Below are positions 26,001 to 34,329 of a stretch of 35,514 bases of DNA, one piece after another. Source of the stretch: Symploca sp. SIO2E6 (GTDB taxonomy: Bacteria > Cyanobacteriota > Cyanobacteriia > Cyanobacteriales > Coleofasciculaceae); assembly GCA_010672425.1 (NCBI GenBank), contig JAAHGR010000002.1:1-35514 (forward strand), read 5' to 3'. The notes beneath the pieces are model-generated. The model worked only from the letters and a program-made list of their open reading frames with translations. It made no database searches and was not told the origin of the DNA. The position numbers were made by a program, and so were the translations under genes. Within the stretch, counting starts at the first letter, position 1; each line of letters starts with the position of its first letter.

Positions 26001-28846
26001 ACTACAATTTTACAGTTAGAGGTGGCAGAATTTTATTCGTAAGCAGTAGTAATCCCATTGTCAAACTTGCCGATAATAAAACCGCTCAATTCATTTCTAC
26101 GGACAGTATTATTGAAGGTGCTAATATTGACATAGAAATTGGTGGTTTAAATGGAGCAGTTTTGTTCGATGCTGCTAATAATATCGGTGTTCCAGTAGAT
26201 CCAACCTTTGGTGGTTTAGATGTTAGGGTAAGGAATATAGCTGCTCGCACTCGGAATTCTGATGGGCTCATACTGGACTTGTCTAATGATGCTGTGATTA
26301 CTTCTGTCGGTGGAGTTGATGGAGTTAGCACTGCCAATAATGGCAGTATTTCCCTGAGAGGTAATAGTAGCTTAACGCTGAATCAACCTGTGGTAGCGGC
26401 TGGTTCAGGAGAAATTCTCATCGGTGGAACACAGACAAATGTTATCAATCTCAATAGTACGTTAACTACAGAAACTGGTAATCTGACTTTTGAGAATCCA
26501 GTCGTTCTGGGTGCAGGTATTGGCTCATTGACGACTAGCGGCGGTAACATCACCTTTAATAGCACCGTTGATGGTAACCAACTACTCAACCTCAACGCTG
26601 GCAGTGGTTTAATTCAGTTTAATGACAACATTGGGGCAATCACTCCTCTAACTGGTCTTAGCTTAACAGGAGGCGGTATCACTTTAAACGCTTCTGTGAC
26701 TACTGCTGGTGATGTCACTATTATCACCAACGATAACCTCACCACTGGGGATATCACTACTGGTGGAGGCGATATTACCCTGGAAAGCCAAATTGGAACC
26801 ATTACTACTGGCAACCTCAACTCCTCAGCAGCAACTGGAGGTGATATCTTCCTCAATGCTCTCTTGAGTATTACTAGTCAGGAAATCAACTCCAGTGGTA
26901 CGATTAATAATGGTGGTAATGTTACTCTTGACCCCATCGGTGATATTCAAGTGAGCTTAATTAACGCTCAAGGTGGTAATAATGGTATCGGTGGTACAGT
27001 AGATATTACCGCTGGTCAATTTTTCCGAGCCACAGACAGTTTTAGCAATCGCAACGGACTTCTTACCAGTATCTCCACTGCCGGAGGATTAGGTGGTGGA
27101 GATATTACTATCCGACATGGTGGAAACGGAGTAACTCCCTTTGATGTAGGAGATGCTACCACCAACGGTACAGCAGCAGCCATCAGCAGTGGGGATTTTA
27201 CTATTGCTTCCCAACAGTCTTTCCCCTTCACTCATACAGAGGGTAACATACATATTATTAGTATTGATGCACCTACCAATCCTACCAATCCCATTATTCC
27301 TCCTACCAATCCCACTATTCCTCCTACCAATCCCACTATTCCCCCCATCAATCCTCTTGATCTGATCAAGCCATACCAACTCTCTCTACCTCCAGTTTCT
27401 GAAAAAATATTTCCGGTAGCACTCTCTATTGCGACAGACGAAGGAGTGGAGACTACTATAGCAGCACTCGAAAGCAGCTTCACCACTCAATTTGAAAACC
27501 ATCTAGGCATCAGCAGCAATGATAACTCTTCCACTGCTACTCTAGAAGAAGCCCGTGATAGACTAGAAGAACTAGAAGAAGTCCGCAAAAGACTGCAAGA
27601 AATAGAAGAAGCCACTGGTTCTAAACCAGCTGTCATTTATGTCTTCTTTGTCCCCACCACTACTTCCTTACAAACTTCCCCCTCAGGGGATGAGGGAAAA
27701 AAGGAGTCAGCAGACACGGAGACACGGGACGCACCGGACGCGGGGAATGAAAATCCCACTTCATATTTCGTTCAACCCCCCTCTGGCAACAAATCTCTGC
27801 CAACAGACAAACCCCAACAACCGGAAACTATTTGGCACTTCGGTTCCCAAGGCTTATCCTCCAGCGAAGAATCACCATCTTCCCTCAGACTACAACCCCA
27901 ACCTACTGATGAGTTAGAACTAATACTAGTTACTGCCAAAGGTAAACCCATTCGACACCGAGTACGAGGAGCCAACCGGGAACAAGTCTTCAAAACCGTC
28001 AAATCCTTCCGCCGTGCTGTCACCGATATCCGTGTCTCTCGTCCCTATAAAGAAAAAGCACAACAACTCTATCAGTGGCTAATTGCACCCTTAGAAGCCG
28101 ACTTAAAAGCTCAAGAGATTAATAGTCTTGTCTTCATCCTCGATACTGGTTTGCGTTCCTTACCAATTTCGGCTCTCCATGATGGTAATGGCTTTATTGT
28201 CGAAAAATACAGCATTGGTTTAATGCCTAGCTTATACCTAACTGATACTCGTTACGTAGATGTCAGGAATACCCAAATGCTAGCCATGGGAGCAGCAGAA
28301 TTTACAGCAGAAGACCAAAATCCCTTACCCGCAGTACCAACAGAATTATCTACTCTAACCGGTCAAATATGGCAAGGTACATCCTTCCTCAACGAAGAAT
28401 TTACCTTCAACAAACTCCAATCCGCTCGTGATACCCAACCTTTTGGTATTGTACACCTAGCCACCCACGGGGAATTTCTTCCAGGTAAGCTGAGTAATTC
28501 CTATATCCAACTATGGGATAAGAAACTACAACTGGATCAAGTACGGGAGTTAGGATTTCATAATCCTCCAGTAGAACTATTAGTATTAAGTGCCTGTCGC
28601 ACCGCCTTAGGAGATACCGAAGCGGAGTTAGGATTTGCGGGATTAGCGGTACTAGCAGGAGTCAAATCAGCGATCGGTAGTTTGTGGTATGTTAGTGATG
28701 AAGGAACCTTAGGCTTTATGAGTAATTTATACCAACAATTGCAGGAATCCCCCTTCAAAGCCGAAGCCTTGCGCCAAACTCAATTAGCCATGTTGCGAGG
28801 TGAAGTGCGACTAGAAAATGGCCAACTAGTAAGTAGCGATACTTAA
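23060..28846 (+). CDS. Exported haemagglutination-domain protein with C-terminal CHAT protease domain
   Basis: A 1928-residue protein. Residues 1-31 are a signal peptide ending SLAQA. A two-partner-secretion (haemagglutination activity) domain follows to about 300, with [21 protein letters not shown] long beta-helix of INLTGTG-type repeats runs to about 1400. Then come a Pro-rich hinge near 1405-1435 (repeated NPTIPPT), a coiled coil ([20 protein letters not shown]) and a CHAT domain from about 1620. The caspase-like dyad is present: H1803 in HLATHGEF and C1846 in [10 protein letters not shown]. It should be exported through an outer-membrane TpsB pore and act as a cell-surface or secreted protease; no tpsB lies in the window. 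The start has AAAGGA six bases upstream. The CHAT domain stops early ([13 protein letters not shown]) and lacks the usual terminal HPYYWAxFxxIG-type segment, so activity is uncertain. Confidence 0.92.
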   Translation: MKSVLLASNWLSFLMSLVAAIPLGIASLAQAQPITPAADGTGTIVTPNGDRYDIHGGSLSGDGANLFHSLQQFGLNSGQIANFLSNPQIQNILGRVVGGDPSIIHGLIQVTGGNSNLYLMNPAGIVFSEGASLNVPASFTATTANGIGFSNAQWFNAVGDNNYQDLLGNPGSFAFTMSQPGSIVNAGELAVGVGQQLTLLGGTVINTGTILAPEGEITITAVPGEKVVRISREGMVLSLEVEQASPIAGGIAPVSLPALLSGGNLEDATGVRVNPDGTVSLTGSGISLPAEGGMAIASGNLEASGDTGGSVNVFGNKVGLIGGNIDASGINGGGNVLIGGDYRGEGTVPNAQRTFVSSDSVINADALLNGNGGRAIVWADETNRFYGKITAQGGLVSGNGGFAEVSGKEFLDFAGTANLGATQGQVGTLLLDPENITIIDGANVPAELGENDAFADPGVNNTINNGTINAATANVILQANNDITFEAPINIAALGVGLTAEANNDIIVNADITTLEGNVFLNANSDGMNGGAINLNENITINTNGGNFTGTGTGNDPFISGITLNNNSTINAAGGNINLTGTGVAGGNEGYGIEVGGSIETTGTGTINLNGTGGAGNNSNIGIFMSATGSISANDGNISLTGTSNGTGEGNHGIFLNQGGAVETTGIGAIDLIGIASDGNGNVNKGILITNTSSIFSVDGNINLTGIGGDGNGRNSEGITVINQGSISSVNGDINLNGTGGTGSSGFSQGIEINRGGVVETTGSGNITIEGSINASGAFNVGIFIGNQDTRVSSVDGNISLKGTSNGTQDTEYGIVLIDNGVVESTGSGTITLEGSSASTDGIRVQNTAINPTGIGSGTVTLTSMQDITAGNITTQGELIVNTDSIYTLDNPVTANGGVTITAADVQLNALLDAGNSNVTFQPSDPTFTIGIGDGSNSNFNLDTTELTTNLNSAGTVTIGSPGFTGTGEVQLRNLDLSGEDYNFTVRGGRILFVSSSNPIVKLADNKTAQFISTDSIIEGANIDIEIGGLNGAVLFDAANNIGVPVDPTFGGLDVRVRNIAARTRNSDGLILDLSNDAVITSVGGVDGVSTANNGSISLRGNSSLTLNQPVVAAGSGEILIGGTQTNVINLNSTLTTETGNLTFENPVVLGAGIGSLTTSGGNITFNSTVDGNQLLNLNAGSGLIQFNDNIGAITPLTGLSLTGGGITLNASVTTAGDVTIITNDNLTTGDITTGGGDITLESQIGTITTGNLNSSAATGGDIFLNALLSITSQEINSSGTINNGGNVTLDPIGDIQVSLINAQGGNNGIGGTVDITAGQFFRATDSFSNRNGLLTSISTAGGLGGGDITIRHGGNGVTPFDVGDATTNGTAAAISSGDFTIASQQSFPFTHTEGNIHIISIDAPTNPTNPIIPPTNPTIPPTNPTIPPINPLDLIKPYQLSLPPVSEKIFPVALSIATDEGVETTIAALESSFTTQFENHLGISSNDNSSTATLEEARDRLEELEEVRKRLQEIEEATGSKPAVIYVFFVPTTTSLQTSPSGDEGKKESADTETRDAPDAGNENPTSYFVQPPSGNKSLPTDKPQQPETIWHFGSQGLSSSEESPSSLRLQPQPTDELELILVTAKGKPIRHRVRGANREQVFKTVKSFRRAVTDIRVSRPYKEKAQQLYQWLIAPLEADLKAQEINSLVFILDTGLRSLPISALHDGNGFIVEKYSIGLMPSLYLTDTRYVDVRNTQMLAMGAAEFTAEDQNPLPAVPTELSTLTGQIWQGTSFLNEEFTFNKLQSARDTQPFGIVHLATHGEFLPGKLSNSYIQLWDKKLQLDQVRELGFHNPPVELLVLSACRTALGDTEAELGFAGLAVLAGVKSAIGSLWYVSDEGTLGFMSNLYQQLQESPFKAEALRQTQLAMLRGEVRLENGQLVSSDT

Positions 28847-29548
28847 GTTGGCCTTTTTCAGATTCACCCGCTCTAATTGCGCTTCCGATAAATTAGCACA
28901 GCTCAAATTAGCCCCTTCCAAGTTAGCGCCACTCAATCTCGCTTTGTGGAAGTTAACTGCTTCTAAATCAAAGCCAGTAAGATCCAATCCCTTTAACCAA
29001 GCCCTACTCAAGTTGACAAAATTTAAAGAGCAGCCATCAAGCTGAGCACCGATTAGTCTCGCTTCAGATAAATTAGCCCATTTCAAATTAGCACTACTAA
29101 GATTGGCATCTCGCAGATTGCTCCTTTCTAAATGTGCTCCGCAGAGGTTGACCCCCTGCAAGTTAGCACGTCTGAGGTTAGCACCGCTCAAATCAGCACC
29201 GCTGAGTTTGGCCCCTGTTAGTTTTGACTTCACCAAAAAAGTACCGCTGAGTTTGGCTTTAGTTAACTCAGTTTCTACCAGTGTCGCTTCACTCATTTTG
29301 GTAAAATTTAGATTAGCCCAGTTCATCTGAGCTCCACTCAAGTCAGATTTGATTAAAAATGCTCTGGTAAGATCTGCTCCTCTGAGGTCCGCTCCTTTGA
29401 GGTTGACTCCTATCAAAATTGCTCCTCTCAAATCTGCTCCGCAGAGATCTGCTCCAGCAAAATTTCTATTTCCCTGCTCGTAAAGTTTGAGAAGATGCCT
29501 AACTTCCATAGTATAGGTACTCCGATTGAGAAAAGGCCAAATTTTCAT
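28826..29548 (-). CDS. Pentapeptide-repeat protein
   Basis: About 240 residues. After a 30-residue non-repeat N-terminus ([20 protein letters not shown]) nearly the whole protein is A(D/N)LxX pentapeptide repeats, for example [20 protein letters not shown], which fold into a right-handed quadrilateral beta-helix. Many cyanobacteria carry dozens of such proteins, mostly of unknown function. The ATG at 29548 is preceded in frame by GTG at 29551; GGAG lies 7 bases before the GTG and 10 before the ATG, so the start is uncertain by one codon. The 3' end overlaps the CHAT gene by 21 bp in the opposite direction and closes with ANLSIATY, outside the repeat pattern, which suggests a junction here. 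Confidence 0.9.
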   Translation of the reverse strand: MKIWPFLNRSTYTMEVRHLLKLYEQGNRNFAGADLCGADLRGAILIGVNLKGADLRGADLTRAFLIKSDLSGAQMNWANLNFTKMSEATLVETELTKAKLSGTFLVKSKLTGAKLSGADLSGANLRRANLQGVNLCGAHLERSNLRDANLSSANLKWANLSEARLIGAQLDGCSLNFVNLSRAWLKGLDLTGFDLEAVNFHKARLSGANLEGANLSCANLSEAQLERVNLKKANLSIATY

Positions 29549-29551
29549 CAC

Positions 29552-29864
29552 ACTGGTGCTCCATGAATATTTTTGCGCTTATTTTTTTACAAAACTTTAC
29601 TTAATATTTGTCTTTTTTCATAGTTCAACTTCAGTATTTATACTTGAAAAGTAAAGTGTTTTTGTTAAAAATTTACTTGTTAGTTGGACTGTCTAGCCAA
29701 GATTATACTACTACAACCCTTATTTTGTAGGTATTTTGACCAATTTTAATATGAAGATTAAATAAATCTTTATAATATTCTTCTCAGTCGTGTTAAGCTT
29801 TAAATAAAATATACAAAACTTTACATTTAAGAAAAATAGGTATATATGTTATCTTCTTCTTCTC
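29552..29864. other. AT-rich intergenic region, no gene seen
   Basis: A strongly AT-rich region between two divergent genes. It presumably holds both promoters. I see long A/T runs but no confident -35/-10 pair, and no reading frame of note. Confidence 0.4.
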
Positions 29865-29895
29865 TTCCTTTGTGTCCTTTGTGCCTTTGTGGTTC
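29865..29895 (+). repeat. 31-bp dispersed repeat that includes the methyltransferase start codon
   Basis: This sequence of TTTGTGNC-type units is identical over 31 bp to 33970-34000. The GTG at 29889 inside it is the only usable start for the downstream methyltransferase. Confidence 0.8.
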
Positions 29896-31202
29896 CTTCA
29901 ATCATCCATCCTAACCTAACCCCCAACCAACCTCGCAGACCTGTAGCAATTGATTTATTTGCCGGAGCTGGTGGATTTTCCCTAGGGATTGAGCAGGCTG
30001 GGTTTGATGTCGCAGTTGCTGTTGAACAAGACCCAATTCATGCAGCAGTGTACAGTTTCAATTTCCCCCACACCAAAGTCCTATGTCAAGACATAGTTCA
30101 GCTGTCTACTCAAGACCTTCAGGAAGCCTTGGGAAAATGGGCAACGGACAACAAACTACCAAGTAACAGCCACAACCAGATTGATTTAGTAATTGGTGGG
30201 CCTCCTTGTCAGGGATTCTCTGTGATCGGCAAGGGCCAGATTGATGATGTCCGCAATCAGTTGGTGTTCGAGTTTTGCCGCTTGGTGAAGGAACTCCAAC
30301 CTCGTTATTTTATTATGGAAAATGTATCTGGTCTAGGTCAGAAAAAATACCAGACCCTCTTCCAGGAATTGCTCGAGCAATTTCAAGCCGCAGGCTATGC
30401 CATAACTGAACCAATTCAACTATTAAATGCTGCCAGTTTTGGCGTACCCCAAAAGCGGCAGCGATTATTTATCCTCGGAACTCAGGTTGGGGTACATAAG
30501 CTAGCTTATCCTGAACCAGAACTTACCCAAGAGTCTCAATACCTAACCGTCAGAGATGCGATCGCGGATTTACCCAATCTAGATGATTTTACCGAACTTC
30601 AGAACAGCGATTCTGTGCAACTAACCCCAAAACAGAGGCGCTTGCTCAAAGCTCGAGCCATGCCCTATGCAGAAAAGCTACGGGATATAATTACTGAGCC
30701 AGACAACTTTGCCTATCCCCGTCACTGGAATCCCCAACTATTAACTAGCTCACTACAAACCCAACACAATCAGACTTCTATTGAGCGCTTTGAGAAAACC
30801 TCACCAGGAACCTTAGAACCAATCAGTCGCTTACAACGCCTAAATTGGGATCAACCTTGCCATACCCTCAGAGCCGGTACTGGTTACAACCATGGTAGTT
30901 ATACTTCTCCCCGTCCCATTCACCCCCAGTACCCAAGGGTCATCTCTGTACGGGAAGCGGCAAGGCTACACTCATTTCCTGATTGGTTCCGCTTTCACAT
31001 AACCAAGTGGCATGGATTTCGTCAGGTAGGCAATGCCGTACCACCCCTCTTCGGACGAGTATTAGGTAAGCAAATTATGGCGGCGCTGCAAATTGAACCA
31101 TTGATGCCAAGGGCTAAGGTAGCTCTTGGAAAAACTGAACTGCTCAAGTTGAATCCCTCAGAAGCATCGCAATATTGGCAGGGAATTGGTATTAGGTGTT
31201 AG
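29889..31202 (+). CDS. C5-cytosine DNA methyltransferase, apparently solitary
   Basis: The 437-residue product has the conserved m5C methyltransferase motifs: I (DLFAGAGGFSLG, 22-33, AdoMet binding), IV (GGPPCQGFS with catalytic C107), VI (MENV), VIII (QKRQRLFILG), IX/X (VISVREAARLHSFPDWF and GNAVPP). The target-recognition region lies between VIII and IX. No restriction endonuclease is adjacent, so it is probably an orphan enzyme. The start is GTG at 29889, inside a dispersed repeat and without a visible SD. The stop lies inside a TTAGGTG repeat, so the last residues GIRC are repeat-encoded. A role at HIP1 sites, as known for the Synechocystis CGATCG enzyme slr0214, is possible but cannot be read from sequence. 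Confidence 0.93.
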   Translation: MVPSIIHPNLTPNQPRRPVAIDLFAGAGGFSLGIEQAGFDVAVAVEQDPIHAAVYSFNFPHTKVLCQDIVQLSTQDLQEALGKWATDNKLPSNSHNQIDLVIGGPPCQGFSVIGKGQIDDVRNQLVFEFCRLVKELQPRYFIMENVSGLGQKKYQTLFQELLEQFQAAGYAITEPIQLLNAASFGVPQKRQRLFILGTQVGVHKLAYPEPELTQESQYLTVRDAIADLPNLDDFTELQNSDSVQLTPKQRRLLKARAMPYAEKLRDIITEPDNFAYPRHWNPQLLTSSLQTQHNQTSIERFEKTSPGTLEPISRLQRLNWDQPCHTLRAGTGYNHGSYTSPRPIHPQYPRVISVREAARLHSFPDWFRFHITKWHGFRQVGNAVPPLFGRVLGKQIMAALQIEPLMPRAKVALGKTELLKLNPSEASQYWQGIGIRC

Positions 31203-31223
31203 GTGTTAGGTGTTAGGTTGTAG
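31193..31223. repeat. TTAGGTGT repeat covering the methyltransferase stop
   Basis: Three to four units of an 8-mer TTAGGTGT. The first TAG of the array is the stop codon of the methyltransferase gene. Confidence 0.7.
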
Positions 31224-31440
31224 GTGGATTGTATTCCTCTTCCTCAGCTCCCCCGGCTCCCTATACAGTTGATTCCGCCTAGCTACTTATCTCCTAAGGG
31301 AGATTCGCAAAAAACCTTGAGTTGAGATACTAAAATTGTAGTAAAAATGCCAGTTTTTTTATTCTATCTACAAAGTAATTAAAATGAATCACCGACCATA
31401 ATAGAACTTAACATTCTTGCTATGCTATAGTAGTGACTTA

Positions 31441-31512
31441 GATCACTGAATGACAATATGTTTATCACATTATTTTTTACCCTATTATCACTATAATTGT
31501 CATTCTTTGATC
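31441..31512. promoter_or_regulatory. Long inverted repeat upstream of the 68-codon gene
   Basis: GATCACTGAATGACAAT (31441-31457) and ATTGTCATTCTTTGATC (31496-31512) pair at 15 of 17 positions, with a perfect 9-bp core AATGACAAT/ATTGTCATT and a 38-nt AT-rich loop. It lies 57 bp upstream of the small gene at 31569. It could be a pair of operator half-sites or an mRNA leader stem. Confidence 0.5.
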
Positions 31513-31568
31513 ACGGCAGATTCCCCTAATATTATTAATACTAAAAGTAAAGATTGGGTTGATGACTG

Positions 31569-31775
31569 ATGAGAATTAATCAAATTTGCTTACCTAAATT
31601 TCCAGTTGAGCATATTGCAAACCGTATTCTGAGTCTTAGGAAAATAACTCGCATTGATCAGCAGCTCTTTATGTCATCTGTACTATCGAAAAAATCCCTT
31701 TCCCCAGAGGAACAAAACTTGGTAGAACAAGTGTATCAGGGCTTGAGCAGTGGATTTATCAGAGTAGTAGAATAA
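31569..31775 (+). CDS. Small conserved-looking protein of unknown function
   Basis: The 68-residue product has a short N-terminus (MRINQICLPKFPVEHIANRI) followed by SLRKITRIDQQLFMSSVLSK and SLSPEEQNLVEQVYQGLSSG, closing with FIRVVE. The second half is a helical ITRxDQxxxMSxxLSKxSLSxEEQ pattern that I have a general memory of seeing in short cyanobacterial proteins, but I cannot attach a function or family name. The ATG at 31569 has only weak SD-like sequence upstream. It is preceded by the inverted repeat at 31441-31512 and by 200 bp of AT-rich DNA, and stands alone between the methyltransferase and ndhO. Confidence 0.65.
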   Translation: MRINQICLPKFPVEHIANRILSLRKITRIDQQLFMSSVLSKKSLSPEEQNLVEQVYQGLSSGFIRVVE

Positions 31776-31909
31776 TGTCAGTATATTAGGGTACAATCAA
31801 CCATCAGCTCCCGAACAAGATATTGAGTAACCATCTTATCCTCTATATCTCTTAATTATCCAGGGTATCAACTACCTTAACAGGTTATCAGTCTTATTTG
31901 AGGTAATAA

Positions 31910-31940
31910 TTGATTTTTTGGCGAATAATTTTGCTATAGT
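31910..31940 (+). promoter_or_regulatory. Possible ndhO promoter
   Basis: TTGATT at 31910-31915 and TATAGT at 31935-31940 (spacing 19) lie 34 bp before the ndhO ATG. The TTGCTATA context of the -10 box recurs upstream of both coiled-coil genes (34292 and 35047), which supports a shared promoter element. Confidence 0.4.
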
Positions 31941-31973
31941 GAGTATTTGGAAGCTCTAGAATAAACAGTAATT

Positions 31974-32195
31974 ATGGCAGGTACAATCAAAAAAGGTTCT
32001 ATGGTTCATGCTAACCGGGACAAGCTGGAAAATAGTCTAGAGGCTAAAGCTAGTGATCCACGGTTTCCCCCCTATATCTTTGAAACGAAGGGGGAAGTTA
32101 TGGATACCAAAGGGGACTACGCACTAGTCAAATTTGGTCAAGTACCTACCCCGAATATTTGGTTACGCATCGAGCAATTAGAGATTGCTAAGTAG
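31974..32195 (+). CDS. ndhO: NAD(P)H-quinone oxidoreductase subunit O
   Basis: The 73-residue product ([20 protein letters not shown], then [20 protein letters not shown] and [18 protein letters not shown]) matches NdhO in length and in its conserved [26 protein letters not shown] core. NdhO is a small oxygenic-photosynthesis-specific subunit of the NDH-1 complex on the cytoplasmic side of the thylakoid membrane, where the complex carries out cyclic electron flow around photosystem I and respiration. It is a free-standing gene with a short leader and a plausible TATAGT box 34 bp upstream. Confidence 0.95.
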   Translation: MAGTIKKGSMVHANRDKLENSLEAKASDPRFPPYIFETKGEVMDTKGDYALVKFGQVPTPNIWLRIEQLEIAK

Positions 32196-32339
32196 ATCGG
32201 CAATATTAAAGTTAACTGGTGAAGGTCGTCATTGGTCATTTGTAAGGGTTTGAGCTGTATTAGCGTAGCGTCCCCTGGCTTCCCCCTTATTAAGGGAGAC
32301 GGAAGGGGGACTAACAAGATTAAGCTAGTAACTAGCAAC

Positions 32340-32416
32340 ACTCATTACTCATTACTCATTACTCATTACTCATTACTCATTACTCATTACTCATTACTCA
32401 TTACTCATTACTCATT
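32340..32416. repeat. Eleven perfect ACTCATT heptamers
   Basis: Eleven uninterrupted identical ACTCATT units, followed by ACT. They lie 31 bp before the start of the unknown gene at 32448. Perfect identity implies recent expansion. A few related units occur near 498-517. Confidence 0.95.
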
Positions 32417-32447
32417 ACTTCGTACCTCCTCTTGATATAGAAATTTT

Positions 32448-32909
32448 ATGCTCAGTAAATGTTTCCTGGAGACTGATGGATATCAAGTTATCTTTGAACT
32501 CACCAGTATGGAGAATAGTCAAGAACTGGTGAATTTAATCATTGAGTTGAGGCTGGACTCTGAGCTAGGAGCAATGTTAGTGCAGTCTATTCCTTCAACG
32601 ATCGCACTCCAAAATTTACAAGAATTGGTCAGTTACTTTGAGAAACATGTTTTTGCTTTACAAACAGACTCCAATCATGAATCCCCGGTTTTCCTAACCA
32701 AGAGTTTGGGTTTTCAGATGCAAGCCTTGGCAGGAGAATTTTATTCAGAAGCTGAAGGTAATTGTAATATTCGAGTTATGCTCAATGTAGGTAAATGTAC
32801 TCAAGAGTATCCTAGTACTTATATTGGTGGGGAATCAGTAGTTGAGTTTGCTAAGATTCATAATTTTACCTCAGGGATTCAGATGGCATTGAAGGAATTT
32901 GCTAAGTAG
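32448..32909 (+). CDS. Unknown protein, 153 residues
   Basis: I do not recognise this protein. It begins MLSKCFLETDGYQVIFELTS, has a helical middle (ENSQELVNLIIELRLDSELG) and a C-terminal part with NIRVMLNVGKCTQEYPSTYI. It is soluble with no signal or membrane segment and three Cys. The ATG at 32448 lacks a clear SD, and a second ATG 20 codons in (MENSQELV) is possible. It is bounded by a perfect heptamer array upstream and by GGGAATT heptamers directly after the stop. Its composition and lack of stops support a real gene, but the function is open. Confidence 0.6.
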   Translation: MLSKCFLETDGYQVIFELTSMENSQELVNLIIELRLDSELGAMLVQSIPSTIALQNLQELVSYFEKHVFALQTDSNHESPVFLTKSLGFQMQALAGEFYSEAEGNCNIRVMLNVGKCTQEYPSTYIGGESVVEFAKIHNFTSGIQMALKEFAK

Positions 32910-32947
32910 GGAATTGGGAATTGGGAATTGGGAAGGAGCAACGAACT

Positions 32948-33316
32948 CTAATCCTCATCCAATGGTAAGCCGAACCGAACCTTACCTTTACCGAAATAAC
33001 GACCGAACTGAAGTTCATAGACTTCATCTTCATCCTGGGTCTCCACTTCTAAATCTGAGCGGGGGTAACCTACACATAACAGAGCATAGCCCTGTTCGCG
33101 CAATTTAGGAGAAAGACCCATGGCTTCTGGCTGGTAAATTTTACCGGCAAGTACCCGCACAGCACAGGTAGTGCAAGCGCCATTGCGGCAAGCAAAAGGA
33201 AGATCGACTCCCTGATTCTCCACTGTATGCAGGATATAGCGGTCAGCTGGCACTTTTGCGGTATGCTTAGTACCAGTTTGGCGATCGTGAATTTTAATTG
33301 TGTGTGATTGTGTCAT
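32948..33316 (-). CDS. Plant-type [2Fe-2S] ferredoxin with C-terminal extension
   Basis: Starting at the ATG at 33316 (MTQSHTIKIHDRQTGTKHTA), the product has 122 residues. The cluster ligands are C43, C48, C51 and C81, in CRNGACTTC and ALLCVGYP, so the spacing is CX4CX2CX29C as in plant-type ferredoxins. After the core there is an extra acidic and aromatic tail (DEDEVYELQFGRYFGKGKVR) absent from PetF. That tail resembles the FdC2-like ferredoxins of chloroplasts and cyanobacteria, a subgroup assignment I hold only moderately. It is a soluble one-electron carrier. An upstream in-frame extension of 17 codons is rejected because it lacks family similarity; AAAGG abuts the chosen ATG unusually closely. 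Confidence 0.88.
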   Translation of the reverse strand: MTQSHTIKIHDRQTGTKHTAKVPADRYILHTVENQGVDLPFACRNGACTTCAVRVLAGKIYQPEAMGLSPKLREQGYALLCVGYPRSDLEVETQDEDEVYELQFGRYFGKGKVRFGLPLDED

Positions 33317-33390
33317 CCTTTCAGTGTATAATGAAAAATCGGGACACATAAATTGTTTCCCACACAAAAATTACAATTTGTAATTCACCT

Positions 33391-33477
33391 GGAGAGGTGG
33401 CCGAGTGGTTGAAGGCGCAGCACTGGAAATGCTGTTTAGGGGTAACTTTAACGAGGGTTCGAATCCCTCCCTCTCCG
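33391..33477 (+). tRNA. tRNA-Ser (anticodon GGA)
   Basis: The acceptor stem GGAGAGG pairs with CCTCTCC, discriminator G at 33477. The D-arm contains GGCCGAGTGGTTGAAGGC. The anticodon stem-loop GCACTGGAAATGC carries GGA. The long variable arm (TTTAGGGGTAACTTTAACG) is the class II feature of tRNA-Ser, and the T-arm has GGTTCGAATCC. CCA is not encoded. Confidence 0.97.
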
Positions 33478-33696
33478 TTGAAGATAACCTTCAGGAGCTG
33501 AGGAGCTCAGGAGCTGGGGGAGTAAGACAAGCCCAGAAATTGGGATGATTTATTTCTTGGAGTTCCTTTACCTCTCAACTGCTCTAAACTTAATCGACAT
33601 CGCTGCCAACTGAGCTGTATTGATCACACGAGCATTAGCATCATGGCTAAGATCCAAACTGCGATTGCTCCAAGTTCCTTAAATTAATTCACAAAT
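33478..33696. other. Intergenic with a possible coding remnant
   Basis: Begins with GAGCTG/AGGAGCT short repeats. On the minus strand, 33568-33678 can be read as SLDLSHDANARVINTAQLAA and MSIKFRAVER before a stop. It looks protein-like but is very short and has no start; it may be a decayed gene end. Confidence 0.3.
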
Positions 33697-33798
33697 GTGG
33701 AACAAGCTTCTAGCCTGTATCAGATTGATTGTGGAACAGGCTTCTAGCCTGTATCAGATTGATTGTGGAACAGGCTTCTAGCCTGTGTATCAGTGGTA
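33697..33798 (+). repeat. Three 34-bp units with GTGGA-hairpins
   Basis: Three units at 33697, 33731 and 33765. Each has GTGGA followed by the hairpin ACAGGCT-TCT-AGCCTGT (unit 1 has ACAAGCT) and an ATCAGATTGATT spacer. The design is the same as the elements at 21196 and 22905, with two base pairs of the stem swapped. Confidence 0.85.
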
Positions 33799-33851
33799 AG
33801 CGATCTCGCCTAAAAATGCAGGTTAGGTAGAGGGATAGGGAATCGCCGACA

Positions 33852-33919
33852 AGATCCCCGGCTTCTTTTTCTGGTTTGCCGAGTATAATCACCTTCTTCA
33901 ATCAAGAAGTTGGGTATCT
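33852..33919. repeat. Inverted-repeat element, copy A
   Basis: AGATCCCCGGCTTCTT (33852-33867) and AAGAAGTTGGGTATCT (33904-33919) are imperfect inverted arms (13 of 16) around 36 bp. It is preceded by GCCGACA and followed by ATTACAGT, as is copy B at 34182. A lone arm lies at 33951-33966, next to the 31-bp repeat at 33970-34000. Confidence 0.7.
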
Positions 33920-33969
33920 ATTACAGTGAAAGCAACCGCTCTCGCAAACAAGATCCCCGACTTCTCTTC

Positions 33970-34000
33970 TTCCTTTGTGTCCTTTGTGCCTTTGTGGTTC
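33970..34000 (+). repeat. 31-bp dispersed repeat, second copy
   Basis: Identical to 29865-29895 over 31 bp. Here the embedded GTG (33994) does not open a gene. Confidence 0.8.
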
Positions 34001-34045
34001 AAAGGGAACTGCTCGATTAGGCCAAAAATTCTACATTCTTGATTC

Positions 34046-34178
34046 TCAAACTAGCCCTTGGAATGTCTCCAATGAATCTACAGTAATTGCCTGTCGAAGT
34101 AAAGGGGTAAGAACTGAATCTTCTTGAATTTGATTAAGAGATGCAGCTAATTCCTCTGGCACAGAACCAAAGTCGCCG
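34046..34178 (-). pseudogene. C-terminal fragment of an unrecognised gene
   Basis: On the minus strand the frame reads GDFGSVPEELAASLNQIQED, then SVLTPLLRQAITVDSLETFQ and GLV before a stop at 34046. The composition is clearly protein-like. Upstream the frame runs into the inverted-repeat element at 34182-34250, whose minus strand also translates openly (KPEEEVGDLVGD), with no start. It looks like a gene end left after repeat insertion. Family not recognised. Confidence 0.45.
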
Positions 34179-34181
34179 ACA

Positions 34182-34250
34182 AGATCCCCGACTTCTTCTT
34201 CAGGTTTGTCGAGTGTAATCTACCTTATTCAACAGAGAAGTTGGGGATCT
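34182..34250. repeat. Inverted-repeat element, copy B
   Basis: AGATCCCCGACTTCTT (34182-34197) and AGAAGTTGGGGATCT (34236-34250) are nearly perfect arms of a 69-bp element, better conserved than copy A. It has no coding capacity for a transposase, so if mobile it would depend on an enzyme encoded elsewhere. Confidence 0.7.
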
Positions 34251-34294
34251 GTTACAGTTGCGATCGCGGACGTTATACATGACCAACTATTTGC

Positions 34295-34300
34295 TATAAT
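34295..34300 (+). promoter_or_regulatory. Possible -10 box of the first coiled-coil gene
   Basis: TATAAT at 34295-34300 in the context TTGCTATAAT, 30 bp before the ATG. The second gene copy has TTGCTATAGT at the matching place. No convincing -35 box. Confidence 0.4.
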
Positions 34301-34329
34301 AAGATAACTAAAATTAATGGGAGGACAGC

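Noticed and set aside
24331-27486. Many minus-strand frames opposite the CHAT gene
   Set aside because: They are shadows of the Gly/Asn/Thr-rich beta-helix coding sequence; none has an SD or recognisable domain.
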